Assembly: GCA_036850595.1 (NCBI GenBank)
Contig: CM072161.1
Coordinates: 13,103,905 to 13,167,904, forward strand
Reading direction: 5' to 3'
Source of the DNA: Rhyacichthys aspro
Taxonomy: Eukaryota > Chordata > Actinopteri > Gobiiformes > Rhyacichthyidae
Length of the DNA stretch: 64,000 nt
Part shown: positions 47,477 to 61,560 of the stretch, in pieces
How positions within the stretch are numbered: the stretch's first letter is position 1
Layout of the letters: every line of letters begins with the position of its first letter
Translations under genes and position numbers: made by a program
Notes under the pieces: model-generated
Seen by the model: the letters and a program-made list of their open reading frames with translations, nothing else
Databases searched by the model: none
What the model was told of the DNA's origin: nothing

Positions 47477-48639
47477 CTGCAGGCACACACACACACATAC
47501 ACACATCACTTTCTGCACATGGATGAGTAAGTCCCAGAGCTACAGGAGAGTGTTGATACCAGCACTCAGCTAGAGGATAAAACTATAGCTGTCAGAAGAT
47601 GGGGGCTCATGTCAGGGCGACATCTATCAGCAGACTCCAACAGAACCCACTGTGATATTCAAAACCCTGCAGACCCACTGATCCACACAGAGAAACTCAA
47701 ATATGGCCACGAGCAACTCTCTGACTTTTACACAAAGTACAGATGTTTGAAAGAGGGGAATACTGACAGCCTCTGTTGCTGTGCCAGTGTTAATGTGTGC
47801 ACTGACTTACTGGAACAACTTACTGGAAATGACTTTGCATAATTGCGATAATCACTATATTTAACCACTCATCAGAGACTCCACTATGTCTTTTTAAATG
47901 ACAGGGCAGCTACCATCACATGAGAACACAAATCTTGCCAGAAACGCATCAAATCAACAAAATAATTAAAGTGTATAATATATTATGGAGAGAGCAGCAT
48001 TACAGAAGTTACAACTCTGAGACGAGATGAACTTTGGAGAAGAATAAATAAATAAATATTTAAAGTCACCGAAATTAACAAGGAGTGGATAAGAGCTAAT
48101 AAGTGTCTTTTGTATTAGCAATGAATAAGAATCATGACACGTTTTTTGCCAACTAACCAAAAGACAATGTGATTTTGGCCAGAGTTTTGCAAGCTTTTGT
48201 AAATTCCCTGATTAGATTAGAGGGAGAAGTACTGCAGGCTCCAGAGGCTGTTTATGTCACATTCTTTGGAAGAAAGATTATGGCCACTTCTCAGCTGCAA
48301 AGACACTGGCATAATAGTCCCAACTCTGGGGACTATCCTTGCTTTTTGTACACGACTGATCCCAATTAGTGCAAGTTTCTATGAAATATGAACCAACCAC
48401 TGTAATGCACAAGGCACCATATTCCACTTTCTCCCCTGGCAAGCTATTTAAGTCGAAGACATCCAGCGGGTTGAAAATCAGATAGAGATATTTGTGGAAT
48501 TGCAATTGATTAGTTATTCAGTGATCCTCTTAGCCTACATGAACAAGTCTGGTATTTGTTCTTCTTATGTAAATAGCATGTAAATATTTACTCTGGAAAT
48601 ATTCTCTAGTTCATGAATCTGTTTAAACAGTCACTTAAA

Positions 48640-49010
48640 AGATACTCTCAATATAATGAGCCTAACAGCGTACAAGTATAAATCCCCTTCTTAAGGATGT
48701 GATTACTCCAACAAATATCAGCCTAATAATCATTCTGTAATTAAGCCAAAGCAGTATCTGTGAATTGTAATTACATTGTTGGCCTTAATGAACACGGTAG
48801 CTAGAGGTGGCCTGACAGAGGCTAGTCCATGCCCAGGGCCCGCGCTCCTCTCTCAGCACACGAATGGCATGTCATTAGCGCTGGTGATGAGATTCCTCAC
48901 TCTAGGCTCTACACCATCTATGCCTAATCAGACTCCTAAAATTATCTCCACAGGAAACGCTTTCCTCACCAGATTCCCTCAATTTGAATTTCACTTGTTT
49001 TTTTAAGCTA
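48640..49010. promoter_or_regulatory. Candidate intronic regulatory block
   Basis: CTGTAATTAAGCC, TTGTAATTACATTG and CATTAGCG sites with a GC-rich middle (48800-48860). Non-repetitive, with no coding match. Confidence 0.3.
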
Positions 49011-49729
49011 AGAGTGTGCACTTGTGCGTATTACACATGTACTTTGGTCATATTTCTGAGGCTGTGCTTTAGACATTACAAAATGGCACAGGACACCTTA
49101 GAGGATTATTTTTTGAATGCTGTGGAGGTGAGAGGAGCACCAGCGGGTGACCTATTTTTCGAGCCAGCCTTATACAGCTATTCCACCACAAGGGGTTCGC
49201 ACAAAAGACTGATGAGCGGGAGGCAGGAGGAGGAGGTGAGAGGGCAGGGTCAGCCGAGCCGCAGCCAAAGAGAAAAACACATAGCTTTTCATCAGCCGGC
49301 TGAGAAGGAGGTAATTCACAAGTCTGTCGACACAATATGACCATGAATGTGTGCGTCGGGTGTGAGGTGCCATCACGCTGTGACTGCTAGGCAGGTGAAG
49401 AAGAAAAAGAAATGCCACTTTTCCCCCAACTGTCTAACAGCTCGGCAGAGAATAAAAGGGACTGAGGCGGCGTGGTGAAAGGGCAAAAGGAATCCAAATG
49501 ACAACAAAAAGCCAATGAAAATCAGCTGCGGTTCGGCTGCTGCAGACACCAGTAACTGCTTCCAACAGCTCAAATTATATTCTCTGCCTCTTTTCGCAAA
49601 AACACAAATCAACTCTGATACTATGCTAATGATGGCCAGCCACCCTTGCATTTCCACATGCTGTCGCTTTCTCCACCTCCTTCCCTCTCCCTCTCTCCTT
49701 TCCTAAGTGCTGAATCTATCTTCCCCTCG

Positions 49730-50110
49730 CTGCCATTGTCATGACACCCCCAATAGACCCACTGGCTTGGAAGTTAGTTGCGGGCAAAGTTGTGGTGAGA
49801 GATTAACTTTGCAGGATTAGGTGGGTTAATTAATAGATGGCTGCTGCTCATTGTTTTGTGCTCACACTGTAAGAAGCCACCCAAGAGAAGCGCTGCAGCA
49901 TTAAATCAATTTCATGGCCCTTTTATTACTGAGGAGATAAAGCCAATATTTAGCTTTCAATTCTTCACAATTATTGGGCCCCTGCTTTGCCACTTCAGTG
50001 GCTGCGCTTGGCTGGGGACAAGGACACATCTGTTTATGAGCTGTGGAGGCCCGGGGGCCTTGGTGTCCGGACTCCCGGGAACTGTCCTCAGCTTTCTGTC
50101 CTCGTGCCTG
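49730..50110. promoter_or_regulatory. Candidate intronic regulatory block
   Basis: GGGTTAATTAATAG, AACTTTGCAGGATTAGG, AGCATTAAATCAATTTC and a GC-rich end near 50045-50090. Non-repetitive. The overlapping open frames here have no recognisable product. Confidence 0.28.
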
Positions 50111-53100
50111 CCACACACAAACGCTCCGTTTTTACAGAGTGTGCATGGAAAGGAGAAAAACGACTGTTGCATATTGGAAACACTCTTCTTTTTTGACAAA
50201 TCATCAACGGAAAAAATGTTTTAAGTTTCTTTCTTTTCAACATTTTCTCCTGGTCTTTTTGGTGTATTTTGTTCTTGCTTTCTTTAATACCACTATTTTA
50301 ATGCTTAGCCCTGCCTTGTGTCCAATAATAGTCTGCAACAGCTAGAAATGCCAATGTACATTTTTCTTTATTTAATTTTGTTTCTTTATAGCTAAATATA
50401 GCATATTTAGAAATGTATACTGTTATTTTAACCTGTGTAGCTTTCTTAATCAGTCACTGCACAAGTGAACAATCAGGTACAGGAACTTTCCTGTGAAAAT
50501 GGCATTTTCCTTGGGTGCACACTCTCTCTGTTTCTCCCTTCACCTGTATTTTGCAAGTCTCTGTGAACTTGACTGTACTGAAGTGGGAGGAGAGGCGCAG
50601 TCGGTGCAATGTCAGTAGTGATCAAACCACACAGTGCAATTTTAGTGTCACGATTTCTTGGATTTTTTAGCCTGTGCCGCCTGCTTGCATAGGCCAGGTC
50701 AAAAGCTTTGTTTTCTCTATTACAAAACTGTCACGGCATCACGGCGAGTAGGAGGTGAGGCGATTGGTCAAAACTGATTCTGGCCTCATCATCACTACCC
50801 TTGAAATATTCAACCTAATGTTAGCGCTCTGCTCTGCAGCTGATGTGTGCGGCCTCTAATAACAAAATGATTAAAAGGCTGTAAGGCAAGTGCTCATTAG
50901 AATATATGATTATCCAGAACAGTCAAATGCATCATTGCAGCTAAAGGCTTAACGGATTAGGATTCAGTTTATTGTCAATATACCAACTGTGTAAAAACCC
51001 AGAAATGTGTTTTACGGCAGAGTTTAAGTATAAAGGCGAACTGGTGATGACTAGGTAATATCATAAAAGGGAGCTTTTTTAGGGAGGTCACATGACACAA
51101 GTACAAACCAGTGCCTTAGCGTTTTAAGAGTCTGGAATTTACAGTTAAAATTGATAGACTGCAATATAAAACTGAGGTCGATAAAACAGCTGACAGAGCA
51201 CCTACCAGAAACAAAATACTCTAATATTGTCAAGTTTATAGTACAATTTTAAAGATGGGTTTTTTATTTGTCTAACATTCTCTACACTGCTCTAGATTGA
51301 TCTGCTCAACACAACAATAAAGGCATAAATACCTGGACAGAGTGGACCAGGTTAGATTACAAAACTTTTACATGTGATCTCCTTAAACCAATACACTGCA
51401 TTAACACACAAAGAGCACTCATATCTCATTGGTATATCTGTGAGCCATACGTGTACAAAAACATGGTGAAACAACACATAAGAGAGACGATGGATGCATG
51501 ATTCAATATTTACTTGTTGACTGACTGTGGTTGTGAGATTTCTGGCACACCTACACCACACACTCCCTTTTCCGAAACCCATTTGATGAAAAGTTGTTAC
51601 ATTATGCATCAATAAGGTCCTATTTATGTCCCAGCAGGCTGACAACAGCTTGACTGATGTTAATGTAATCTGTACTGTTCCTTTGGCCCAAAACTGCCAG
51701 CCGCAGCTCAAGCCGTCGCTGACAAAGGAGCTCCATCAGTCACAGAGCACTCCACTTATTTCAACTAAGAAGACTGTCAACTCTTTAATGCACACAGAGA
51801 GCCCAGGGACAGCTATGATTTTTTTTTTCTTTTTGAAGACCCTATGGATCAGTCTGCAGTATCCGCATTAAACTTCAGCTTAAAAGCCTCCCACAAGCTT
51901 TATTTTCAGGGGATATCTAAAATGTTGAGGGAGAAAAAAATAGTGTATAGATACAAGACAGTCATTTTTTTCCTCTCCTATTTATAATTCTAGTGTATAA
52001 GTGCGATTAGCTAGGGTTAGTGCACTGGCTCACAGTCTGCATGCATGCTAAGCCGGTTAACACAGTTCCTTGGTTTGGTGGACGGTGAAACAAGCCCGCA
52101 GCTACAGTGGATTCAAGGGGCAGACAGAAAAGAGTGAGACAGATGCACGGCGAGCAGCAGAGATGAGTGAGACAGATGAAATGAGCGCCGCGGCAGCTAT
52201 ATCAGTAGAAAAGACGACAAGGGGAGAAAAAACAAAAGGGAATAAGGAGGAGAGGTAGATAAAACGCTCTCGACGCAGGTGTCCAATTCATTCTAGTGGA
52301 CGCCTCGGTGAAGAAAAATGAGCTGGAGGATGAGATAATACTACATTTAGGACAAAATGCCACAGCCACACCTTCAGCTAAGTACCATCACTAAATCAGT
52401 ATGTTGAATGAGACTGCTGTGGGGAGTCATCACAGTGTATGGTTTTAATTTCAAAGACACTGCGTTATTGTTAGTAATGGATGTTAAAGCCAAGTTACTT
52501 ATATTTATATTATATTGCTGATATTTCAGTGTCTTAATACTGCATCCCCAATGCATGTTATATTTACTATTTTCAATGCATTTTGTTATTAAAAGGACAC
52601 TATCACCCTTATTTATTATCAAAAGTAGGCAAATTATATAAGGTTTTGTCATTTTCCCGTTACTTTTTGAGGAAAATACACAGCGGAAATAAGTGAGTTG
52701 ATAAGTCCCAGCAGATGTTATGAGCGGTGAAGCACACTGCCGTCTCCTACAGGAGCCAAGATGGAGAAGTGACTCCACTTCACATTTTGCTTCATCAATA
52801 ACCTTTGATAAGATATAGAGACACACACACAGGGACAAATAAACAAAGAAATATCAAAGTTACAAAAGAAACAGCCACCTAGCAAGACATCTTTTCATCT
52901 CCAGACTGACAAGTGTCCCATTGTCATCATCCTTCAGCGCTACTTTGTTGTTGTTGAAAGCATCTCTGGCTTGTTGTTATCAAAGGCATAAATCACAGAG
53001 CTGGAGAGAGCCAGGTGGCTTTCATATGAACTGCTGCACATGTTCATGTCTCACCTCTCCTGTGATCAGCGCAGACCTACAGTGCATTAAACACAAAGGC

Positions 53101-53130
53101 CCGTGCGTGTTTGTGTGGAGAGCAGCCGGA

Positions 53131-53208
53131 GCATTTACATGCACACCAATAATTCAATTACAATGGGACTAATGCAATACTCTGATTATTGCAACTCTCA
53201 TGTAAACA
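53131..53208. repeat. Short palindromic repeat, MITE-like
   Basis: GCATTTACATGCACACCAAT at the left and ATTGCAACTCTCATGTAAAC at the right are imperfect inverted copies around an ATTA-rich centre. Resembles short dispersed palindromic repeats of fish genomes; family not assigned. Confidence 0.4.
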
Positions 53209-54760
53209 TCTTAACCGGGTTATCTTACTCGCATTAGAGTCCTAATCACAGTAAGCATAACTTCATTAACAGAGCTCAGTGGCTTGTCAATCATTCAAAT
53301 GAATCTTGCCACATGTATGTCTGCTTTATTCAGGTGCCTTTGATTCGGTGCACGCTCTGCAGAGGTCACAGCGTGGAGAGGACACAGAGGAGTTCAGGTG
53401 AAATACAGTACAGTGGAATATTCCAGGCTATGGTAAATAGAATGAGAATAAATAATACATAGATTTTAAAACCAGATGCAGATAATGTTATTTTTGGTCC
53501 GTGATCATGCAGTGAAATGAAATAATCAAGCACACTCCCTAAATTTTCTTAAATACATACATTAATTATGATGATTTTTTTATTTTGATCCCCTGGGGTT
53601 TTCTAAAAAATGAAATGACATATTTAAATCTTGATTGATTATATTAGCAGCTCACTTGTTAGCAGTGGGGGTCTGCTGTAGGTGATAGGTCTATCCGATC
53701 CTGCATACTTATACACTGCTTTTCTACAAACTATAATCCTCAGATAAGAACTGATTAGGGGAGATTAGGGCCAGCACTTTCAGCTGAAGGCTCAGCATGA
53801 TCCATTTTTTCATTTTGTGTAGGTGTTGTGCACTGTACGTTTTGTTTATTTGTATATCCCATGTCCCTATCCTCCGGCGAAAGTCCCTTTTGTCAGACAT
53901 GAAGGTTTCTGTACGTAATAAAATGGTTTGGCACACTGATGCTTCACCAATAAGACTTCTGATTGGGGAAAGAAAAAGTCAATTGCAGAAGTGGGTTGAG
54001 CTGAGAGCCTTGCAAAGCCTGGCTTTATGTCCGTAATTGCACATGCATCTTATAGCTTTGAAGCTAACTGAAAAGGCCTGGAAGTAGATATATTTGATAA
54101 AATTTCAACGGGGAGATCTCTTAGAAGAAGTCTGGACAAAATAGCCTCATACTGCAGGGGAATTTGTCCCTTCAAAAGGAAAACATGAATTAAAAGTGGA
54201 CAAATGAAGCTCTGTGGCTGTGTACACTACGGTAAGATGGAGTGAGCTGAGATAGAGAACATGATAGTCTCATATCATCACGCTCACATACACATATCTG
54301 CCAGCTTAGGACAGCTTTGTGGCTTCACAAGACGTGATGCCCTGGAGAGCTTTGTGTACTTGAAGGCACCGCACTACAGATGATAAACAGATCCAGCTCC
54401 ACACAGAGCCATTTTGCTGGTTTCCACCTGAAACACCAGATGTGACTCGAGGTGGAGACAGACTGACCTTGTGGGACAGTGAAAGATTCAGCCATTTGCT
54501 CAAAGACACTTCAGCAGCATGGGTGCCCTTCGAATCATGTGCAACACTCACCATGTGCTCCCAAAAATAAAAATAATCGCTGGTGAGTGGAATTTCTTCA
54601 TAGCCTGTATAAATTTTAAAGACTTCTGCTGCACTGCATTTAACCACAAAATCAAAATTCTAATTAAATAAACCCTCTCCCGTTCTTCTAATATTTTACA
54701 GCTTGAACTCAATAAACTGCAAACACACAGCTGGATCATTGACAAAGGTGTGTTCAAGCC

Positions 54761-54784
54761 AAAAAAAAAAAAAAAAAAAAAAAA
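54761..54784. repeat. A homopolymer (24 A)
   Basis: Uninterrupted run of A in an msi2 intron. No retroposed sequence is recognisable next to it. Confidence 0.95.
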
Positions 54785-55329
54785 GACAAAATCAGCTTCT
54801 TTTAGTGCAGTTCTCGGTGACATGAGTGCAGTTTCTTTGTAGCTCAAGTGCATGGCGGCATAGCATCAAAGAGGACAAACTAGGCTCTTTATTGAAGTGT
54901 AGCCGCACTTTCGACCTCCTCTTTGTGCTCTTTGTCATGCACTTCACTGAGAAGAAAACTGCTCCAGCGCAAAGGGAACTGAGCTAAACTCTCCACACAA
55001 CCCTTACTCACACTGAAAAGTAGCAGAAAGACTAAAAGGACTAATTAGTAATGTGTCGGAGCAGATAAAATTTCCACATAGAAACGACTTTTTGAACACC
55101 GCAGCGTCTGAAGCCTAATAGCAAGGCCCTTTCTGACTCAAATGGAGAGAAACCGACAGGGAGGACGCAGATGTCTGACCTTGCAGTGGTGCTTATGTAA
55201 TGGTCTGCTTGAGTGCATTTAACTGCAGTGCTCCTTTCCAACCTGGGATCAGCAAAGGCAACATGTCTCTGCAGTGCAATCTCCTCCGCCATCAGCTCTG
55301 ACACTCAGAGACTATGAAAAGGTTCTGTG

Positions 55330-55460
55330 AGCGTCGAGTGAATCGCTTGTTATGGGCCTGCCTGTGTGGTCCCCGTGGAGCCAATCATACTAATTAAACT
55401 AGACTACTTAAGCCTCCTCTCATTAGTGTCCAAGTAAACAGCCTTAATTTTTGATGCATT
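55330..55460. promoter_or_regulatory. Candidate intronic regulatory block
   Basis: Short non-repetitive block with ATACTAATTAAAC, CTCATTAGTG and CATTTTAATGG sites. Motif-based guess. Confidence 0.22.
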
Positions 55461-57489
55461 TTAATGGCCATCTCCCAGTGCTGAGGGTGGGAGTGAAGGG
55501 GACAGATGAAAGACAGAGGTGGGTAATTTCAGGTTTGAGCAAGATAAAGTAAGTGTCCTTTCACAATTCAAGTAAAATGTATCATTTGTGCCATTTGAAC
55601 CATAGATTAGATAGATAGACTGAGCTATATTGCCCCCTACCATTAAGTTAGGATGAGGCAATTTACCCACCGCCACTTTCCCCAGTGTGATATATAATCT
55701 GTAGTCTGCAACTGCCCAATCGACACCTGAGTGCTGGCCTTCTATTTCAGATGATCAGTCAGTCTTAAATGAACAAAAATACAAAAACACAAGTGACACA
55801 TCACAATACAGTAGAAAACCTGTTACTAATGGTATAGTTTATCATCTCTTACAGAGAAAAACAAGCAAGAAGTGTTCGTATGTACTGCAGCTTTGCACTT
55901 GGGGACCACTGGAAATATGACAAATTTGTATCGTAAAACACAGCTGTCAACACTGTCTGCTACAAATGACAGTGTCAAGTGTAGAAACATTTACTGGACA
56001 CTTAAGTTGCCCATGTAGTAGCTTTGATTCACAGGTGCATGTGTTCTTCCTTCTTTGTCTCTCTGTTCCTCTAGTTTTTGTCGTCCATGTGTTCGATAGG
56101 CTCACGTTACAGAAGGAAATCTATCTCTGGTGATATTTCCAGGGAAGCTTCCAGAGGTATCCCAAAAATAAAGCAGCAGAAGGCACAGTAGCTTTCTATG
56201 ACTCTACACTCTGAGGTAAAGCTACCATTGCAATACTGATTGATTTGGTGAAAGGTAAAATCCAACATATTAAGCAGCTAATTTAAGAGGAGGCAGCTTT
56301 CCTGAAGCTATTATAAAGATGGTTTTATTGCCGAGCTGAAGCACTTCCAGACTTCATTATGTTCTAGCCAGCCCCATGTTACACAATCTAGCAGTGCTCC
56401 AGATAGAGGGGGCAAGTAGGGTAAATGTTCCCTGACCCAAAAATAGCACTGCCTTGCACAGAGTGAATGGTGCTGTAAACACTGCCCCCCTCACTGCAAT
56501 GGAGGCAAGTGTTAAAGGGCAGATACTCTGACAGTTAACATTTTCACATATATGACTGTATGTGCACGTGTGTGTCCACGCATTAGGGAAAAGGGCGGGC
56601 TTGAGCGACTGGAGTGCTATTAGCACAGTCAGCAGGAGGGGAGGACTGAAGGATAGAGGAAAGGGAGGGGGCAGCTGGGTAAAGACCTAGCTAGTACCTA
56701 ACTGGCAGGGCTCGGAGCGCTCGACCAGTGGGTGGTATCAAAACAACAGGCAGTAGACACCGAGCACACACACATACGGCCCTCCTCAGCCTGCCTTGGC
56801 GGTGGAACACCTCCTCGTTTGTCCTGCTGCTTTTCAGCGGTGTCCAGTTATGGTTGCCATGTAGCAGGCAGAGCAGCTCCAGTTTCATTTCTAGACCAGC
56901 AGTTCAACAGTCAAAACATAATGAGCTTTAGTGTTGCCACTCTGCCTCTTGCAGCAGCTCATCTTCCTCTCTGCAGGAACCAGGGCTGTGGGCCTTCACT
57001 GCAGACTGTTTCTTCTTTAGTGTGTGAGGATGTGCATGCTTGTCCCACGGTGACTTAAGACCTGGCCAAACAAGGTGAAACTTTTCTCTTTTGGGTTTTC
57101 CCAGTACATTTCTATTGAATCTATTGGGGCTTAACAGAGTGTTTTGCTGAAATCTGCTAGGAGCTAGTTGTATGGCTGGGTGAGATTAGTGTAGTCAGTT
57201 TTAACAGTAGATAGTTTTGTACATTTTTAGAGTTGCACAGGATAGTTATCGGATCTTGTTGTGTGATGATGGTCTCAGTACAACGTGTCTGTCAATCAAT
57301 GTGTTTTTACTGCAAACTAGTCCAAGTCCCACTTTTATCCAAATACTGCTTTTTTGGATTGTTTCTTTCAGGGTAATGTGTAATTGGCTAGAACCTAGTT
57401 TAATTAGAAGAACGACACAAGGATAAACAATAGAGGAACTTTTGATAAGGATGGGTTTGGCTCTGAGTATAGCCATTATATTAAATATC

Positions 57490-57507
57490 TTTTTTTTTTT
57501 TTTTTTT
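57490..57507. repeat. T homopolymer (18 T)
   Basis: Uninterrupted run of T in an msi2 intron. Confidence 0.95.
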
Positions 57508-58189
57508 ACATAAAACTATATCTTAGAAAAAAGCAAGCGGCAACTCTCAAAATGTAATTGGTGCTAAAAAGTCAAAGTCATCCTAGTCTAAAGGCTTTCA
57601 AAAGGCTTTTCCAAGGATGTATTTTTTCAACATTATTAGAAATATTCACAAAACCATAAAAAGTTCAAAAAGAATCTCACATCTGAGACTTTTACTGTTC
57701 TGAAACTGTGTCTGGCTAATAATTTTATTTGTGCCCCAGCCACCATTATAGGGCTAAGCCTTTTGAACCTGTATGAGCTGGGCCCATAAATAAAACATGG
57801 CAGCATAGTAAATAATAAGATACAAGCTGTGGCGCATCTAAAATCTGACTGGTCCACTCAGGCTTGTGCACCACACTAAAATATCAAACAATTTTCAACT
57901 TCAGTGATAATTTTGTGTTAAGTCATCACCACTTTACTGAGCAGATCAAGTGCTGTGAAAAGAAATCACCAAGGCCATCCCCGAAACAGTACATTTTCAC
58001 TTTATCCATTTTTATAAATTGTCTACGGTTTGCAGACAATATAAAAGCCGTTAATACATGCACATTTTTCTTCAATCTGTTACAAACGTTCCACAGAGCA
58101 CCATTAACGGAGAGCGGCCCTTTTTTGGGGAATAGACTGAAGCAATGACTGCACACTCCGAGGTAGACGGGGCATGACATGCAGCGCTG

Positions 58190-58760
58190 TCCACTGACGT
58201 CAGAGCGCCATAGTCACTGCTGTCACTGGGAATAGAGTGGTGGCCTGGGGAGCTTGCCGAGTTCGTATGTGTGATGATGATGATGATGATGACGGGGATG
58301 TGCCAAGACAGTGAGTCAGAGACGCAAACATGAGACTCTGATAGTAAAATCACTTCCACTGAACTCACTGATAGCTTCCCCTGCAAATCTGAATATGTAA
58401 GAGCAATACGGCTGTGTAAATGTACCGCAATAATGACGCAACTCATCAGGCCATACTTTGAGGCCTTGCGATTCACGGAGAGACCCAGCCTCTCCAGACC
58501 CATTGGGCTAATGATCAGCATTGGCAATTAAAGCCAATCTGTGAGTCAGTGTGGCATCAGGGGGGCCATCTGGCTCCAGCCCTGTAGCGCTCACTCTGGC
58601 CTGTGGGACCACTTGCCGGGGTCACAGCTCACTCGGCTCGTCGGGACGGTCACAGGATCTAAAGAATCGTCTGCTGTGAAACCCCAGTTCAATAGAAACC
58701 TGTTCTGCCAATAGCTTCAACGCTTCACCACCGATTCTAATGAGCGAAACATGAACAGTG
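58190..58760. promoter_or_regulatory. Candidate intronic regulatory block
   Basis: A CRE palindrome core (TGACGTCA) at 58195-58202, GGGCTAATGATCAGC and GGCAATTAAAGCC near 58505-58535, and a GC-rich part at 58555-58665. Interrupted by a (GAT)n tract at 58273-58290. Confidence 0.27.
58273..58290. repeat. (GAT)6 microsatellite
   Basis: Six GAT units followed by GAC, inside a candidate regulatory block. Confidence 0.95.
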
Positions 58761-61379
58761 GGATCTGAACACAATGTTGCGTGCAGCCATGACACAGGTA
58801 AGCCGCTTGAGCCTCAGGTCAGTGTTTTCTTTTTTTTTTTTTTTTTACTCCACCTGCTGTAGTTACATTGCCAAGAACTTATTGAATCAAACATTTTATA
58901 AAGCTCTGGGTCTGCCTTTGTTGAATGCAATTCTCATCCCAAATTACACCACTCTGTGCACAAGAGGTAATGAAGCAGAGGAAAGAAGACATTCACTCGA
59001 CAGGTTGAGAAGACGCTACTTTCAATTAGAGGATACTGCTTCTAGTTAGGAGCATGTCTTGCCTGCTTGTACATGAGGCAAAGATGAGTCAAACTAGAAG
59101 TACGTAATTTGCTGTTTATGTAGATTTAAACAGCAACTTTTGCAACAAACACGAAATATGTTCAGAAGAGCATTATTGCTTTGCTGCCAACACTCTTCTC
59201 TAACACTTTCATGATGGGAGAGGTACTAAACCACAGGAAGCTAACTGGTGTTTCAGGCCAGTGCGCTCATGTGACCTCAGTTGCATATGCTCGAATAGCT
59301 CTGCTCCATTTCACCGAGCCGTTCAGCCCTCAGGAGCGGTCGCTATCATACCGAACGCACAGGTCAGCAGCTCTCTTTCCCTATATCCCGCACGCTGGGA
59401 GGACAGCTGCACCTTGTACCTTTGTGCTTGTCTCCCCGAGGAATACAAGGGTCACCGAGTCAGTAGCCTGCATTTCAACATGACTCAAAGACGCATAAAG
59501 CAGGATGCACCCTCATAGACCCACATCCCAGCAGTAGCTCCTTCCAGCTGTGTGGTCCGTGAAGCTAAAGAGGACACTGAATATATTTGAGCCCATTAGT
59601 GGCTTGTTATAGAGGGACCTGTCTAGAGGAACTAAAACGAGGTTTGTTGGCCTACATTCACGTTGAGATGTAATATGAAACGCAGAATGTGAACAGGATG
59701 TATATTATATTGGGTTTTCACAAAAGTACAGTCACCTAATAATTTTTAAAGTGCAATAAAAATGTACAAAAGTTGTTCTCAAGTTACTTTAAGTTCAGAG
59801 AAGAGTTTCCTAACCTTTTCACACTGAAGGAGGCACGCCCACACTCGGCTCAAACGTTCAATAAATATTGGAGTTGCTTGTAAAGTAAACATGTTTCACT
59901 GACAATATTTCAACAACTTTTTCAACAACATATAAAACTTGACTGCTGTGAAACCTGCTGTTTGTAAAAGATGACTATTTTGTCACTCTTAGTACTTTTT
60001 CATCAGAATAAAAGCAGTGTTTGTTTTATATCAGATAAGTGTAGCACATGAGTGAAGCAAGGTTTTTCAACGTAATCCTATAGTCTTGGCATAAAGCATG
60101 TGAGTATACATACGATAAGATTGATTTAATGAAATTATCTGATTAGACATTAAATATATGTTGGGTTGTCAAAATAAAGGTAATTAACCAAAACACTATT
60201 TGGACAAAAGCCACGTCCAAAAAACAATAACTTTGATTAATGAACCCAGTCAATACATTGTATAAATTGCATATTCGAGACGAACTGTATATGAAAAACA
60301 TGTGCTGTATGTACAATTGCGTATGTTACAACGAAATATATGATACATACATGTATTGTCATAAAAAATACATTACATGTGACCTATGTTGAATACCTTG
60401 GCTATGAATTGACATAAACTCAATCCCTCCTGAATCACTAGACACCAGTTGAGACTGAAGAGTGAGCATGACTAAACAAGAACAGATGTGGGCAGTTTGT
60501 GTGCTCAAAGCCTTCATCTTCTGCATATGGACCAGTCTAAAAGCCAAACAGGCCGTCCTGCTGCTTTTCATATTGTGAAGGAGAGGAAGCTGTGGAATCC
60601 ACGACCACCTGCTGAGCGGCGTCCTGTTTACCGCCACGAGAAAGAGAAATATACAGCACGCTGATTTAGGCCTTTTGAAAAAGCATTCAGCGTCGCTTAG
60701 GTATGATTGAGTGTGCCGCTCTGTCTTGGGGATGGCTGCTGGAGCTGGAGATACAGATGCACACAGACCACCACAGAGCTTTCCCACACATCATCTGTGT
60801 CACACAGAGAGATCTGACACAGATGAAGTGTGTGAAAAGTGAAGGGTGCGGCGACAAAATAAGAAAAACAGATGGAAAAAACAAACAAGTACAATACATT
60901 TACCCAGCCCTTTAATCAGGTTACTGGCACCAAGTTCTGAAAGAGCTTGGATAGTTTATGGCACACATGACAAGCTCAAAGACCTTTAGACCAAGTTTGA
61001 CCTTCTGCAATTTTCATTTCTTCCAAACATGTAGCTGATGAAATAACACATTCAGTAAGAAATAATCAAAATAGCCATACTTAAAACTGATGTACGAGGC
61101 TAAAAAGAAAACAGAAATGACTCCATAAGGAAAAAAACAGGGCCCTATATTAAACTGAACTTGACACCACTGGCTTATTACTATCTTTAGTGCTCTATCC
61201 TCATACAACCTGGCTACACTTCCTGCTGCCCTTGCATCTCTTAATCATCCTCGCTGCCGTTGTTCCACTACTTAAGAGACTGACTCTCTGGACCCGAATC
61301 GCTGTTTGTCTGTCGTGACATCTGGAGTAGCTGGATGACTGACTGTTATGTCTTCCTCTCACTCACAGTCTGTGCATCT

Positions 61380-61560
61380 CTTCCCTGATGGGACCGCACT
61401 AACATCTTCATCCCCTTGGTTTTTTCAGCGTGTAGCGTAATGACCTCCTAGTAGCGGCCCTAATGGAGCCATAATGGTCATTTATGCCAGGGGAGGCTCC
61501 GAGGGCACGGCGGTGGAGGCAGCAAGACGCGCAGGCGAACAGCACAGTAGAAATGAGCTC
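61380..61560. promoter_or_regulatory. Candidate intronic regulatory block
   Basis: GC-rich, non-repetitive stretch with GCGTAATGACC, CCCTAATGG and CCATAATGG sites, the last YY1-like. Nothing coding is seen. Confidence 0.22.
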
